Assembly (NCBI GenBank): GCA_016938675.1
Contig: JAFGUF010000012.1
Span: 119,578 to 183,577 of the forward strand
Origin: Clostridia bacterium
GTDB taxonomy: Bacteria; Bacillota; Clostridia; Christensenellales; UMGS416
Length of the DNA stretch: 64,000 nucleotides
Reading direction: 5' to 3'
The translations under genes and the position numbers were made by a program. Positions 55,807-64,000 of the stretch are shown one piece after another (the first letter of the stretch is position 1; each line of letters opens with the position of its first letter). Below the pieces are notes generated by a model. It was not told the origin of the DNA. It was given only the letters and a program-made list of their open reading frames with translations, and ran no database searches.

Positions 55807-58011
55807 ATGTTAAGAAAATTATGTATCGCAACGTTGCTGATTGCAGCAATTGTTGTGCTGGCTTTGCCTGCGCGCGCCTCCGCTGTCACCGGGTCGGCAA
55901 CTATCACAATCACCCGAACCGAACCTACTACTGTAACTACCACCAATCTGAATGGTTCCTACTTCGTTTTGACTGTCACGGGAGATACCTTTACATCGGC
56001 AGCAGATACAACCAATGTCCAGCTAATGGGGGTTACCAATGGGTCATCTATTTTCGTCCAGATAAATAGCCCTACAGAAATCGGCGTGCATATCTTATTC
56101 ATTGGCGACAAGACAGTAGCATACAACAACGCATATTTTTTAGTCGGCAGCAGCGCACTCACTTCGGGAGTAGCTTCCAGCACTAGCACATTCACAATTC
56201 CAACAGGTGATATATATCCTCCTGAAATTACAACATTGTCCCCCGCGCATGAGGCAATAAACGTGGATATCAATGCAACGTTCTCCGCTACCTTCAATGA
56301 AGAAATTCAAATAATGAACAATAATGACATAAACCTATATAAAAAGTCCGATGATTCACTTGTAACATCGGTAAGCCTTTCTTCGGCTAGCTTAGACTCT
56401 TCTGATACTAAATTGTCATTCACTTTCCCGGATACTTTAGGCTACAGCACTACTTATTATATTGTACTTCCGGATAGCTCAATACGAGACGGCAGCAATA
56501 ACTATTACGCCGGAGTGACCTCCTGGGAATTTACAACTCTGATCAAATGCACCGTTAAATTTGATGATAATGTCGCAGGCGAAACTATCACTATGCCTTC
56601 AGACCAATGGCTCAATACCGGCGATAAAGTCAGCAGGCCATCAGACCCCTCAAGAACGGGTTATTCATTCGGCGGATGGTTTTCAGACGCCGCATGCGAT
56701 CCGGCGGACGAATGGGATTTTGCAAATACTATTGTGTCTGGCGATCTGACTCTATATGCAAAATGGACCATAGAAAACTTTGATTTGGTATATGACGGCA
56801 ACGGCGCAACAGGCGGCAGCATGAGCAGCGAGTCTATGACCTTCGGAACAACTAAGAATCTAACCGCAAATGCCTACACCAGTACAGACGGAGTATTCCT
56901 CGGCTGGAACACGGCAAGCGACGGATCAGGATTGTCGTATTTAGACGGCGCAAGCTTCACAATGAACACAGAGGGAACTACGCTGTATGCTGAGTGGGAA
57001 TACGACATATCATACTACCTAGACGGCGGCACAAACAACGCAGGCAACCCTAGCACATACACAGGAGGAGAGCCAACTATTGCGCTGCTCGATCCAACCA
57101 AGACAGGATATATTTTCGGCGGCTGGACATCCGATGCCGCGCACACATCATTCGTTACTGAAATTACCCAGGGTGAAAGCGGAGACAAAAGCCTCTATGC
57201 ATACTGGACTGCCGCGCCGCAAGTAATTACATACACTGTAAATCCCGGCGAAGGCATAGGCTCTGATACGATGAACACCTACACTGACCTTACGGTATAT
57301 CTATCTTCAGGCAGCGGCTTCACCCGTGCAGGATACGTACTGGACGGCTGGAGCATAGAAGGCAGCAGCTATCTATTAGGCGGGCTTTATGATGTGCCTG
57401 CATACGATGTGGATGCTATAGCCCAGTGGGCGCTGGACACAGACAGTGACGGCGTCAGCGACAACGACGAAGTATCGGCGGGAACTGACCCCAATAACAG
57501 CAGCGACACTCCGCGAAAGAGAACAATAAACCTAACTGTGCTCAATAATGACGGCACACCGACGTCCGGGATTACCTGCGTGCTCAACTCTTCGCCTGTT
57601 ATCGCGATAACCGACGCAAACGGCCATGTCATATTTAATGATGTATACCTGGCCTCGCATACTCTATCCCTTCGCAGCGGCACAACACAGATAGGAACAT
57701 ATAGCCTTGATTTCACAAGAGCCGGAGCCAATGCCTCGGTGATTGCAGATGACGCCTCGACAGACAGCGATGGCCTGGTGGAGACGGCAGTTGCCAACGA
57801 CTTCCGCGCTCTGAATATAACCATTCAGCTCAACGGAGCATCCCAATGGCAGCTGATGTCATCCATATTCTCCATATATGACCCTGCGGCAATAGCGGTG
57901 AACCCGCACACAGGGGACAAGGGAATAAATATATATTTGATTATCGGCAGTATGCTTTTGGCATTGTCAACAGTTTTCATATTATTCAGAAAAAAAGTAT
58001 TTGTGAGATAA
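55807..58011 (+). CDS. Sortase-anchored surface protein with InlB-type repeats
   Basis: 734 residues. Signal peptide (about 1-26); an unassigned beta domain (27-135); an Ig-like Big_5 domain (about 140-245, STLSPAHEAINVDINATFSATFNEEI-type); at least four InlB/Listeria-Bacteroides repeats (about 248-545, each with a GYxFGGW and LYAKWT-type end); a calcium-binding thrombospondin type 3 motif (DTDSDGVSDNDEVSAGTDPN, about 549); a Cna-like beta domain; and a C-terminal NPHTG motif (699-703), hydrophobic helix and RKK tail. The tail fits a sortase sorting signal of the NPxTG type. No sortase gene is in this window. Probably an adhesin. Confidence 0.9.
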   Translation: MLRKLCIATLLIAAIVVLALPARASAVTGSATITITRTEPTTVTTTNLNGSYFVLTVTGDTFTSAADTTNVQLMGVTNGSSIFVQINSPTEIGVHILFIGDKTVAYNNAYFLVGSSALTSGVASSTSTFTIPTGDIYPPEITTLSPAHEAINVDINATFSATFNEEIQIMNNNDINLYKKSDDSLVTSVSLSSASLDSSDTKLSFTFPDTLGYSTTYYIVLPDSSIRDGSNNYYAGVTSWEFTTLIKCTVKFDDNVAGETITMPSDQWLNTGDKVSRPSDPSRTGYSFGGWFSDAACDPADEWDFANTIVSGDLTLYAKWTIENFDLVYDGNGATGGSMSSESMTFGTTKNLTANAYTSTDGVFLGWNTASDGSGLSYLDGASFTMNTEGTTLYAEWEYDISYYLDGGTNNAGNPSTYTGGEPTIALLDPTKTGYIFGGWTSDAAHTSFVTEITQGESGDKSLYAYWTAAPQVITYTVNPGEGIGSDTMNTYTDLTVYLSSGSGFTRAGYVLDGWSIEGSSYLLGGLYDVPAYDVDAIAQWALDTDSDGVSDNDEVSAGTDPNNSSDTPRKRTINLTVLNNDGTPTSGITCVLNSSPVIAITDANGHVIFNDVYLASHTLSLRSGTTQIGTYSLDFTRAGANASVIADDASTDSDGLVETAVANDFRALNITIQLNGASQWQLMSSIFSIYDPAAIAVNPHTGDKGINIYLIIGSMLLALSTVFILFRKKVFVR

Positions 58012-58037
58012 GCGGATATATTATAGTAAAATAATTC

Positions 58038-58067
58038 AAAACCGGAGAGTGATTCTCCGGTTTTTTT
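58038..58067. terminator. Bidirectional terminator of the surface-protein gene
   Basis: Nine pairs AACCGGAGA/TCTCCGGTT, a five-base loop, seven T on the plus strand and TTTT on the minus strand. Confidence 0.9.
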
Positions 58068-58073
58068 GCTTTC

Positions 58074-58907
58074 TTAGTTGTCCTTTTGCACAATCCAAAC
58101 TCTAGATTCATCCTCATACATATAAAATACGGCGGTATCCTTCGTAAATTCTTTAAAATATATTATCCCTGAGGTTAAATCATCGGCAGAATCATAAATC
58201 TCCAGAAAAGAAAAATCATATTCAAAAATCAGCTCAGAATTATAGAAAAAATACAGTGTGCTAGTTGCGTTACTTGGTGAAAAATAAAGGGACATATCGC
58301 CAACTTGATATTTAAGCTCATTATATACTCTGCCTTCTACGTAGTCAGCCAAATCGCTGCTTTTAAACGCGGACGAAACTACATATACTTTATCCCACTC
58401 AAATGGTACTGCGTCTCCTAAAATAATTTCTCCGTTTTCTCCTCCGGCTTCTGTAATAGAAGAAGAAATTTCCCTTTTTGTATTGAATATTAAAGTATTT
58501 CTATAACCGCCTTCAAAATAATCCTCATTGCTTTGAGAGATGATAGCAATGGGCCCCATAAGCGCAAGAATCAGCCCAAAAGTGACCAGCCCTATCTGAA
58601 TTTTCTCCTGCGGCAATGGATCAGTTTTTGTTTTTGAGAACTTTACGAATTTCACCAGCCCGTAAATAATAAGCGCCGCCATGCACAAGGCTCTTATTAC
58701 ATCTAGAATACCGACCATATTAAGCATATCTCTATATGCTGAGTAGTCTTCTTGCATTCCGGCAAAAGTCAAGCTTTTAAGAACGACGGATTTGCATATC
58801 AACATTACAAAAAATGTAACAACAGCAAACAAACCAAACCAGAATCCCGGTTTTAGCTTTATCTTCTCTTCTTCCTGTTCTTCTACGTTAATGATTTTTT
58901 CTTCCAT
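58074..58907 (-). CDS. Membrane protein with an extracytoplasmic C-terminal domain
   Basis: 277 residues. An acidic cytoplasmic start, three membrane helices (about 22-44, 72-90, 105-125) and then about 150 residues of beta-rich sequence outside the cell (YNELKYQVGDMSLYFSPSNATSTLYFFYNSELIFEYDFSFLEIYD). No family recognised. It converges on the surface-protein gene. Function unknown. Confidence 0.7.
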   Translation of the reverse strand: MEEKIINVEEQEEEKIKLKPGFWFGLFAVVTFFVMLICKSVVLKSLTFAGMQEDYSAYRDMLNMVGILDVIRALCMAALIIYGLVKFVKFSKTKTDPLPQEKIQIGLVTFGLILALMGPIAIISQSNEDYFEGGYRNTLIFNTKREISSSITEAGGENGEIILGDAVPFEWDKVYVVSSAFKSSDLADYVEGRVYNELKYQVGDMSLYFSPSNATSTLYFFYNSELIFEYDFSFLEIYDSADDLTSGIIYFKEFTKDTAVFYMYEDESRVWIVQKDN

Positions 58908-59159
58908 ACTTGCCGCCTCTCTATTTTTATGTATGTTGAAATAGTATCAAATTCATACATTCTATCAAGTATTATATTATCCTATTAGCTTACAGAAAAA
59001 TAATATCACTTTGATTTAACATCAATATACTACCATAAAAAACATATTACATAAATATTATTTTTACTAATATTGTTAAAAATACCATGACAAATCGATA
59101 CAAATAGTGTATACTCTGTAACTGATTAAAAAATATATAATTATTAATGAGGAGATAAG

Positions 59160-59831
59160 ATGAAGAAATTAATTGTTATTCTGGCCGTTCTTTTCGCATT
59201 GTTTGCCTTGGCAGGCTGCGTAGACTACACTGAGGAATTCAACGCCGCTTTGGATACCTTCGATGAAAAAGTGGAAGCCCACGAAGACGCAGTGGACGAA
59301 TTCGAGTCACAGCTGGATGAAATCGACCCCGAAGCCGAGCTGGAAGCCCTATGCGACGACATGGTAAAAGCCGACGAAGAGATGATAGCGGACTGCGAAA
59401 GCCTTCTGGAAGAAATACAGGGCTATGAAAAAGGCATAAAGGACGAGGATGAATTCGCCGACGCAATTGCAGAAATCAATGACCAGATAGCAGAAGTAAA
59501 AGAGCATAAGGATGCTGTGCCGGACGTTGTAGACTTCTATAACCTGTCTATGGACTTCATTGACCTAGCAGCTGAATGGGAACAGGTGATAACAACAGAA
59601 GCAGAAGCGCTGACAACTGCCCAAGACGTTGACACCCTTAACGACGCAATCTACAACATAATTAACATTGATAATGACTACATGGATCAGATGATTGAGC
59701 TAAAAAGCGAACTTGGCGAACTTAGCTATCCTTCAATGCAGGATGACCTAGAGGAGGCGCTGGAAGGCGTTGACATGGCAATTGATGCAATCGTTGAGCT
59801 CAACGAGCAGCTGGAGACGTTGATACAATAA
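59160..59831 (+). CDS. Acidic helical lipoprotein
   Basis: 223 residues. The lipoprotein signal ends at ALAGC (C20). The mature protein is almost entirely alpha-helical and acidic, with heptad-like stretches (EEFNAALDTFDEKVEAHEDAVDEFESQLDE; YEKGIKDEDEFADAIAEINDQIAEVKEH), so an elongated helical bundle or coiled coil is likely. No catalytic motif. GAGGAG precedes the ATG. Single gene with a strong terminator. Confidence 0.78.
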   Translation: MKKLIVILAVLFALFALAGCVDYTEEFNAALDTFDEKVEAHEDAVDEFESQLDEIDPEAELEALCDDMVKADEEMIADCESLLEEIQGYEKGIKDEDEFADAIAEINDQIAEVKEHKDAVPDVVDFYNLSMDFIDLAAEWEQVITTEAEALTTAQDVDTLNDAIYNIINIDNDYMDQMIELKSELGELSYPSMQDDLEEALEGVDMAIDAIVELNEQLETLIQ

Positions 59832-59853
59832 CCTGACAAAAAATAATGCTTTA

Positions 59854-59880
59854 AGCCGCCGGAATCCGGCGGCTTTGCTT
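59854..59880 (+). terminator. Terminator of the helical lipoprotein gene
   Basis: Ten perfect pairs AAGCCGCCGG/CCGGCGGCTT with a three-base loop, then TTTGCTTTG. Confidence 0.85.
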
Positions 59881-60059
59881 TGCCTCTGATATGATACAAT
59901 ACATTTACACTTCGTATACACTGCATTCACATTAATGCACTAAAATTATTTATATAAATATATAACCGAATCAGTATGGAGAGATAACACGCACAAAAGA
60001 GTCTTTAGCGCTATATTTATCTTGCAGCCAAGCGGCGCATTATACAAGGAGGTTTAAAG

Positions 60060-60356
60060 ATGAAGTGTTTGTTTTGCAAAGTAGTAGCAAAGAAAATCAA
60101 GCTGGATGATAAACTGCACTTAGTGAAGATTTCCTGCCCCCATTGCGGCGATTATACTATCACATATGAATGCCTGAATGACCGGCTGGGCTTTTTCTAT
60201 GAAGGAATTATTCTGAAGAAAAATAATAGCTTTCCCCTGAGCGATGCAAAGCTAGACAATATAATGAAAAAATTTGCGGCTACATTATCCGCGAGAGGCA
60301 GCAAGGAAGATATCGCCACGATTGACCATAATAATTTTGACGATTTTATAAAATAA
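60060..60356 (+). CDS. Small zinc-ribbon-like protein
   Basis: 98 residues. Cysteine pairs CLFC near the N-terminus and CPHC at about 29-32 make one zinc ribbon; the strand ISCPHCGDYTITYEC carries a fifth cysteine. The C-terminal half is helical and polar. AGGAGG seven bases before the ATG. No family recognised beyond the ribbon, which often occurs in small nucleic-acid- or protein-binding factors. Confidence 0.7.
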   Translation: MKCLFCKVVAKKIKLDDKLHLVKISCPHCGDYTITYECLNDRLGFFYEGIILKKNNSFPLSDAKLDNIMKKFAATLSARGSKEDIATIDHNNFDDFIK

Positions 60357-60417
60357 ATTCATCTTATCCCACCCACCACGCAGTATCATAAAAAATCGCT
60401 ATCAACAAACATAATGA

Positions 60418-60446
60418 AAAGCCGCCCGGATATTCCCGACGGCTTT
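60418..60446 (-). terminator. Terminator of the SH3-like gene
   Basis: The minus-strand stem AAAGCCG/CGGCTTT continues with a wobble, a pair and one mismatch, and is followed by TTTT. It lies 25 bases after the stop at 60471. Confidence 0.75.
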
Positions 60447-60470
60447 GTAATGTTTAGTATTCTTTTTTGC

Positions 60471-61136
60471 CTATTCCAGCGGCTCAAGGTCAGCCTGGCT
60501 ATAGACTACGCAGGCTCTGCCCGAGAGTGTATTGCCCATAAATAGATATCCGTCGATGCCTTGATATGTGATGTGCAGCCACTTGTCGCAGACCTCCCAA
60601 GCCAATGCGTCGGGGTTATTCTGCGCATCCTGCCATCTGCCCGTCAATTCGCCTGTAATTTCCTCACCGTATGGCACAGCCCCAAGCACGCCGGAATACA
60701 AATCCGGCTCATCCCTGAGCGCCAGCGTCTCAAGATTAATCCACACTGTTGCAGTGCCTTCAGATGGCTGCGGCTGCTCTGTCGGGCTGTCGGCTACGTC
60801 TGTATCGGGCTCCTCGGTAACTGGTTCCGGTGTAACGGGCTCCGGAGTTACTGGCTCCGGTGTAACTGGCGCAGACGTTATATCCGGCTCAGTTGTACCG
60901 GGCTCCGCCGTAGCGGGCTCTTCCGTCACCTGAGGCGGCGTGCCGGGGGAATCATCCAGCCACGGGCGGATTTTATCCGGGTCAAACGAAATAAAAAGCA
61001 GCGTATACATGACAACCATATACCCAATCATTACATTAATCAGCGCCTGGCCGTGTTTATTGACAAACGCCCCTACTTTGCTCTCTTTATTCTTCTTATT
61101 TGTAACAGGTTTTTTATCAGCTTTATTTGCCATCAT
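60471..61136 (-). CDS. Membrane-anchored SH3-like domain protein with Pro/Glu/Thr stalk
   Basis: 221 residues. A lysine-rich cytoplasmic start (about 1-30), one membrane helix (about 33-50), a stalk with three VTPEP repeats and other Pro/Thr/Glu sequence (about 60-125), then a bacterial SH3 domain (about 130-215: VWINLETLALRDEPDLYSG ... PYGEEITGELTG ... KWLHITYQGIDGYLF). SH3_3 domains usually bind peptidoglycan or other wall polymers. ATG 61136 and 61133 are both possible starts after GGAGGAGG. Confidence 0.82.
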   Translation of the reverse strand: MMANKADKKPVTNKKNKESKVGAFVNKHGQALINVMIGYMVVMYTLLFISFDPDKIRPWLDDSPGTPPQVTEEPATAEPGTTEPDITSAPVTPEPVTPEPVTPEPVTEEPDTDVADSPTEQPQPSEGTATVWINLETLALRDEPDLYSGVLGAVPYGEEITGELTGRWQDAQNNPDALAWEVCDKWLHITYQGIDGYLFMGNTLSGRACVVYSQADLEPLE

Positions 61137-61348
61137 TATCTCCTCCTCCGTCGAAAGGCACGCGACCTATTCAATCTAGAAATATCTGTATAATGCTATT
61201 ATATCACATTTTTTCGGTAAATTACCCTGTTTTTTAGGCTGGGCAATTTGTGATATAATAATCGCAATAGCCCCTATGCATAAAACACGCCAATATGGGT
61301 CAAGAAAATATTCATGCGGCGTGCTATGCTCTAAAGGCAGGAGGGAAA

Positions 61349-62245
61349 ATGGACAAGACTTCGCAGGTTGATGCCGTTAACAAGGCGCAGAAATACATCA
61401 AAGCCAATCTGAAAAAGAAAATGAGCCTCCACGAGATAGCCCTGTATTCGGGATATTCGCCATGGCATATTTCGAAGATATTTAAAGGCTACACGGGCAA
61501 AACCATATTCGAGTACATCCGCTCGCTCCGGCTGACGGAAGCGGCAAAAAGCCTTCGGGATGACAGCCCGGCGGTGGTGGACGTGGCTCTGGAGTTTATT
61601 TTCGATACTCACGAGGGCTTCACGAGAGCCTTCTCCAAGGAGTTCGGCATTCCGCCGAAAAGATACTCCGTGGAGGCGCCGCTTGTAAAGTACTTCATGC
61701 CCTACCCTGCATTCGACAATGAAAAGCTAACGAAAGGGGAAAAGAAAATGAGTGAAAAGTCTACTGTTGTTTTCGCGCAGGTTATCGACCGCCCGGCGCG
61801 CAAGGCCATAATAAAGCGAGGTATTGCGGCGGATAATTATTTCGATTACTGCGAGGAAGTGGGCTGCGATATCTGGGGCGAGCTGTGCTCTGTGAAGGGG
61901 GCATTATATGAGCCCGTGGGCATGTGGCTGCCGAAGAGGATGAGAGCCAAGGGTACATCGGAGTATGTGCAGGGGGTGGAGGTGCCCGCGGACTACAGCG
62001 GCGCTGTGCCGGAGGGCTACGAGCTGATATCTCTTGATGCATGCAAGGTGATGATATTTCAGGGGCCGAAGTATGAGGAGGAGAATTTTCAGGAGGAGAT
62101 AGGAAAGGTGATGGACGCCATTGATGAATATGACCCTGCGCCCTTTGGGTTCCTTTGGGCAGATGAGGACGCGCCGAGGTTTCAGTATGCGCCGGAGGGC
62201 AACCGGGGGTATATAGAGGGGCGGCCGGTTAAATTAATAGTTTGA
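61349..62245 (+). CDS. AraC-family regulator with GyrI-like domain
   Basis: 298 residues from ATG 61349, four bases after GGAGGG; an earlier in-frame start at 61295 lacks a site. The AraC DNA-binding domain is at the N-terminus (about 8-108, two helix-turn-helices, with FDTHEGFTRAFSKEFGIPPKRY), and a GyrI/Rob-type ligand domain follows (about 135-298). This is the Rob/SoxS-like order, often tied to drug or stress responses. Targets unknown; monocistronic. Confidence 0.92.
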   Translation: MDKTSQVDAVNKAQKYIKANLKKKMSLHEIALYSGYSPWHISKIFKGYTGKTIFEYIRSLRLTEAAKSLRDDSPAVVDVALEFIFDTHEGFTRAFSKEFGIPPKRYSVEAPLVKYFMPYPAFDNEKLTKGEKKMSEKSTVVFAQVIDRPARKAIIKRGIAADNYFDYCEEVGCDIWGELCSVKGALYEPVGMWLPKRMRAKGTSEYVQGVEVPADYSGAVPEGYELISLDACKVMIFQGPKYEEENFQEEIGKVMDAIDEYDPAPFGFLWADEDAPRFQYAPEGNRGYIEGRPVKLIV

Positions 62246-62252
62246 TTTTTTG

Positions 62253-62275
62253 CGGCGGGGTGACCCGCCGTTTTT
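62253..62275 (+). terminator. Terminator of the AraC gene
   Basis: Seven perfect pairs CGGCGGG/CCCGCCG, a GTGA loop and five T, eight bases after the stop. Confidence 0.93.
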
Positions 62276-62317
62276 GGTTTAGCTTTTTATCTCAAAACTC
62301 AATATTGTAAATTCAGC

Positions 62318-63952
62318 TTAATCACTATTTACATTAGAATTAATAACCAACTCACCAATGGTAGGGGATACCTGATATTTTGATTTGATTTCATATTTAA
62401 TGTATTTAGGTATTTCTTTAAAATATAATTTAGTTGGGAATAGCATATTCATTCCATGTTTTAAATAATGTATTTTTAGTTTTAGAATGTCATCATGCTC
62501 ATCTTTATACCATTTATAAAAACTAAATAACTTTTGAATATCTTTTTGTATGTACTTCTTATAATCATTGTAAAAAACCCGACGAACCGATTCAAGAACG
62601 TCTTCAGCTAAATCGTTGTCCTGTTGATTTTCTTTACTGCTATCATAGTTTTCTGCGAATATTTTATCTGCTAACTTCAAGAATCCCAAAGAAAAATGAT
62701 ATCTGTTATTTTCATCTACTATGGTTTGATCTGGTACAGGTACTTCTGTAGCATTACATATGGATCCTCTGTTAATTCTTATCACTATATCAATATCTTC
62801 ATCATATCTCTCTCCCAAATTACATAACATTAATTCTATATAAAATAGTCTATCTAAAGATATGAAATATTTTTCATAAGCCAAAAACTCTCTTATTTTT
62901 TTTGATAATTCTACAATAAGATTGTATTTTTTCTTTTCTTCTTCATTTCCATAAACAGTAATCGAGTTTACTTTTTCTAAATAAAATTTCCCATCAAAAT
63001 TTGAAGACTTTCGTCTTTCAAGGCAGCCCAAATAGAAAAAACTTTCGTCTATTTCTATATCTTGATGATAAGCATATCGTTCTATAGTTTCTTTTGTCAT
63101 AATATCCAAAGTTTCTACTTTTTCACCCATTAAAGCAGTTGCTAAGCTTGAAGCAGCTACAGTAAAATTACTAACTGCCTTATATATTCCACTGTTTTTA
63201 TTATCAGAAGAAACGTCTGTATTTACCTTATTACCTTCACTTATTTTTTTTGGCAAATCAATATTAGTGATTTGTGCAAACAAGTCTTTGATTCCATCTA
63301 ATTTGTCATTTATAAATTTACTTTCCATAATTTTATTTCGTAAAATAGTAACATTATCATTATGATTTTCCTTAGCTTCCTTTATTACTAATTTTGGTTC
63401 AACATTTTTTGTTACTTTGTTAGCATTAATATCAGATGTAATTTTTTGATAACAGTACATAGTAAGATGATTAAAAAACTTATCCCCAAAATTTTCTATA
63501 TCCGTGTATTCATGTGCAATACCTTTACGTGAACTTTCATACTCTTTGCGGTACTCAATAACTTTGTTATATTGCTCACCTTTAATAGACTCTATATCAT
63601 TAATTGGTTTGTAGAAATACAAAAAAACTTGCTTTCCGTCATTTAATAATAATTCAATTTCCTCTTCTGTGCCTGAATCATAATCATCTGTAGGTGTCCC
63701 AAATCGGTTTCGGAAAATTGCAACTGCAAAATCACAATTGGCTACTAATTGCTTATTGAGCAAATCTTGAGGGCTTCCCCCTGATTGCGGATAACTATCC
63801 CTCTTCCAATGTTTACTATCAATTCTTATATTTAAATTATTCCCTATTGTCCTATTAAAAACATCAACTTTTTCATAAACTTTTTTTACTTCTTCTTGCA
63901 CATCATTAGGACATGATATTAGTAAATTATATGTAGTCGTTTCTTTAGACAT
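62318..63952 (-). CDS. DUF4062-domain protein, possible defence effector
   Basis: 544 residues. The N-terminal 170 form a DUF4062 domain: a YNLLISCPNDVQEE start, a middle SPQDLLNKQLVANCDFAVAIFRNRFGTPT segment and SGTEEEIELLLNDGKQVFLYFY, a TIR-like alpha/beta arrangement with a conserved glutamate. Residues 190-544 are helical with no recognised motif; there is no P-loop NTPase, which often accompanies this domain. The gene is much more AT-rich than the rest of the window and lies at its edge, which suggests an acquired gene. AGAGGAG six bases before the ATG. The upstream neighbour is outside the window. Confidence 0.78.
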   Translation of the reverse strand: MSKETTTYNLLISCPNDVQEEVKKVYEKVDVFNRTIGNNLNIRIDSKHWKRDSYPQSGGSPQDLLNKQLVANCDFAVAIFRNRFGTPTDDYDSGTEEEIELLLNDGKQVFLYFYKPINDIESIKGEQYNKVIEYRKEYESSRKGIAHEYTDIENFGDKFFNHLTMYCYQKITSDINANKVTKNVEPKLVIKEAKENHNDNVTILRNKIMESKFINDKLDGIKDLFAQITNIDLPKKISEGNKVNTDVSSDNKNSGIYKAVSNFTVAASSLATALMGEKVETLDIMTKETIERYAYHQDIEIDESFFYLGCLERRKSSNFDGKFYLEKVNSITVYGNEEEKKKYNLIVELSKKIREFLAYEKYFISLDRLFYIELMLCNLGERYDEDIDIVIRINRGSICNATEVPVPDQTIVDENNRYHFSLGFLKLADKIFAENYDSSKENQQDNDLAEDVLESVRRVFYNDYKKYIQKDIQKLFSFYKWYKDEHDDILKLKIHYLKHGMNMLFPTKLYFKEIPKYIKYEIKSKYQVSPTIGELVINSNVNSD

Positions 63953-64000
63953 TCTAAGCTCCTCTTTATACTTTTATATTTATAAATTAATTACTTATTC

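Noticed and set aside
60359..60385. A fifth copy of repeat module R4 (CCCACCCACC)
   Set aside because: Only about eleven bases match and the hairpin is missing, so chance cannot be excluded.

Overview
The window looks like a chromosomal segment of a Gram-positive, probably anaerobic, gut- or rumen-type member of the Bacillota (class Clostridia). The grounds are strong AGGAGG-type ribosome binding sites, many hairpin-plus-T terminators, lipoprotein signal peptides, a sortase-type cell-wall protein with an NPHTG tail, LytTR and GHKL signalling proteins, and moderate to low GC. There are no rRNA or tRNA genes, transposases, prophage genes or CRISPR arrays that I can see. Genus cannot be fixed from this sequence.

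Layout. 0-5.2 kb (+): a polyamine operon, speA-speB-carboxy(nor)spermidine dehydrogenase-nspC, that makes putrescine from arginine and then spermidine by the aspartate-semialdehyde route. 5.7-11.0 kb (-): an AgrA/AgrC-like two-component system followed by a heterodimeric ABC exporter. 11.1-15.5 kb (+): a cysteine glutathione peroxidase, a multi-pass membrane protein and a secreted GH9 glucanase lipoprotein. 15.5-23.2 kb (-): an array of mostly small exported or membrane proteins. It includes a secreted protein built of eight 25-residue repeats, an acidic lipoprotein, a MerR-GyrI regulator with a textbook 19-bp-spacer promoter, and a likely redox operon (membrane polyferredoxin, small anchored protein, DUF2202 ferritin-like lipoprotein). 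27.2-36.7 kb (-): an oligosaccharide operon of TetR, GH2 beta-galactosidase, GH13 oligo-1,6-glucosidase, GH36 alpha-galactosidase and a GPH-type sugar transporter. 36.8-38.7 kb (+): a three-gene membrane-protein/TetR operon preceded by two matched palindromic operators.

39.9-51.3 kb is accessory in character. It holds an AT-rich probable nuclease, a helix-turn-helix/Ser-Thr kinase pair with overlapping reading frames, a zinc-ribbon membrane protein, a HEAT-repeat protein, a lipoprotein that seems to share a beta-rich domain with the kinase ectodomain, and an anchored protein that reads as two catalytically dead gluzincin-peptidase halves. 51.5-64 kb has an unlisted 47-residue membrane protein ahead of an amino-acid permease with two UspA domains, an aldo/keto reductase-ferredoxin, a sortase-anchored surface protein, several small lipoproteins, an AraC-GyrI regulator, and an AT-rich DUF4062 protein at the right edge.

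Four intergenic gaps (5.2-5.6, 11.7-11.9, 23.3-23.5, 32.7-32.9 kb) carry the same mosaic of short repeat modules in differing order and orientation. In one module both hairpins keep their pairing while their sequences change between copies, which argues for selection on RNA structure. The best candidates for something undescribed are these structured repeats, the polyferredoxin/DUF2202 operon, the kinase-lipoprotein-pseudopeptidase region, the 25-residue-repeat protein, and the 47-residue partner of the permease.
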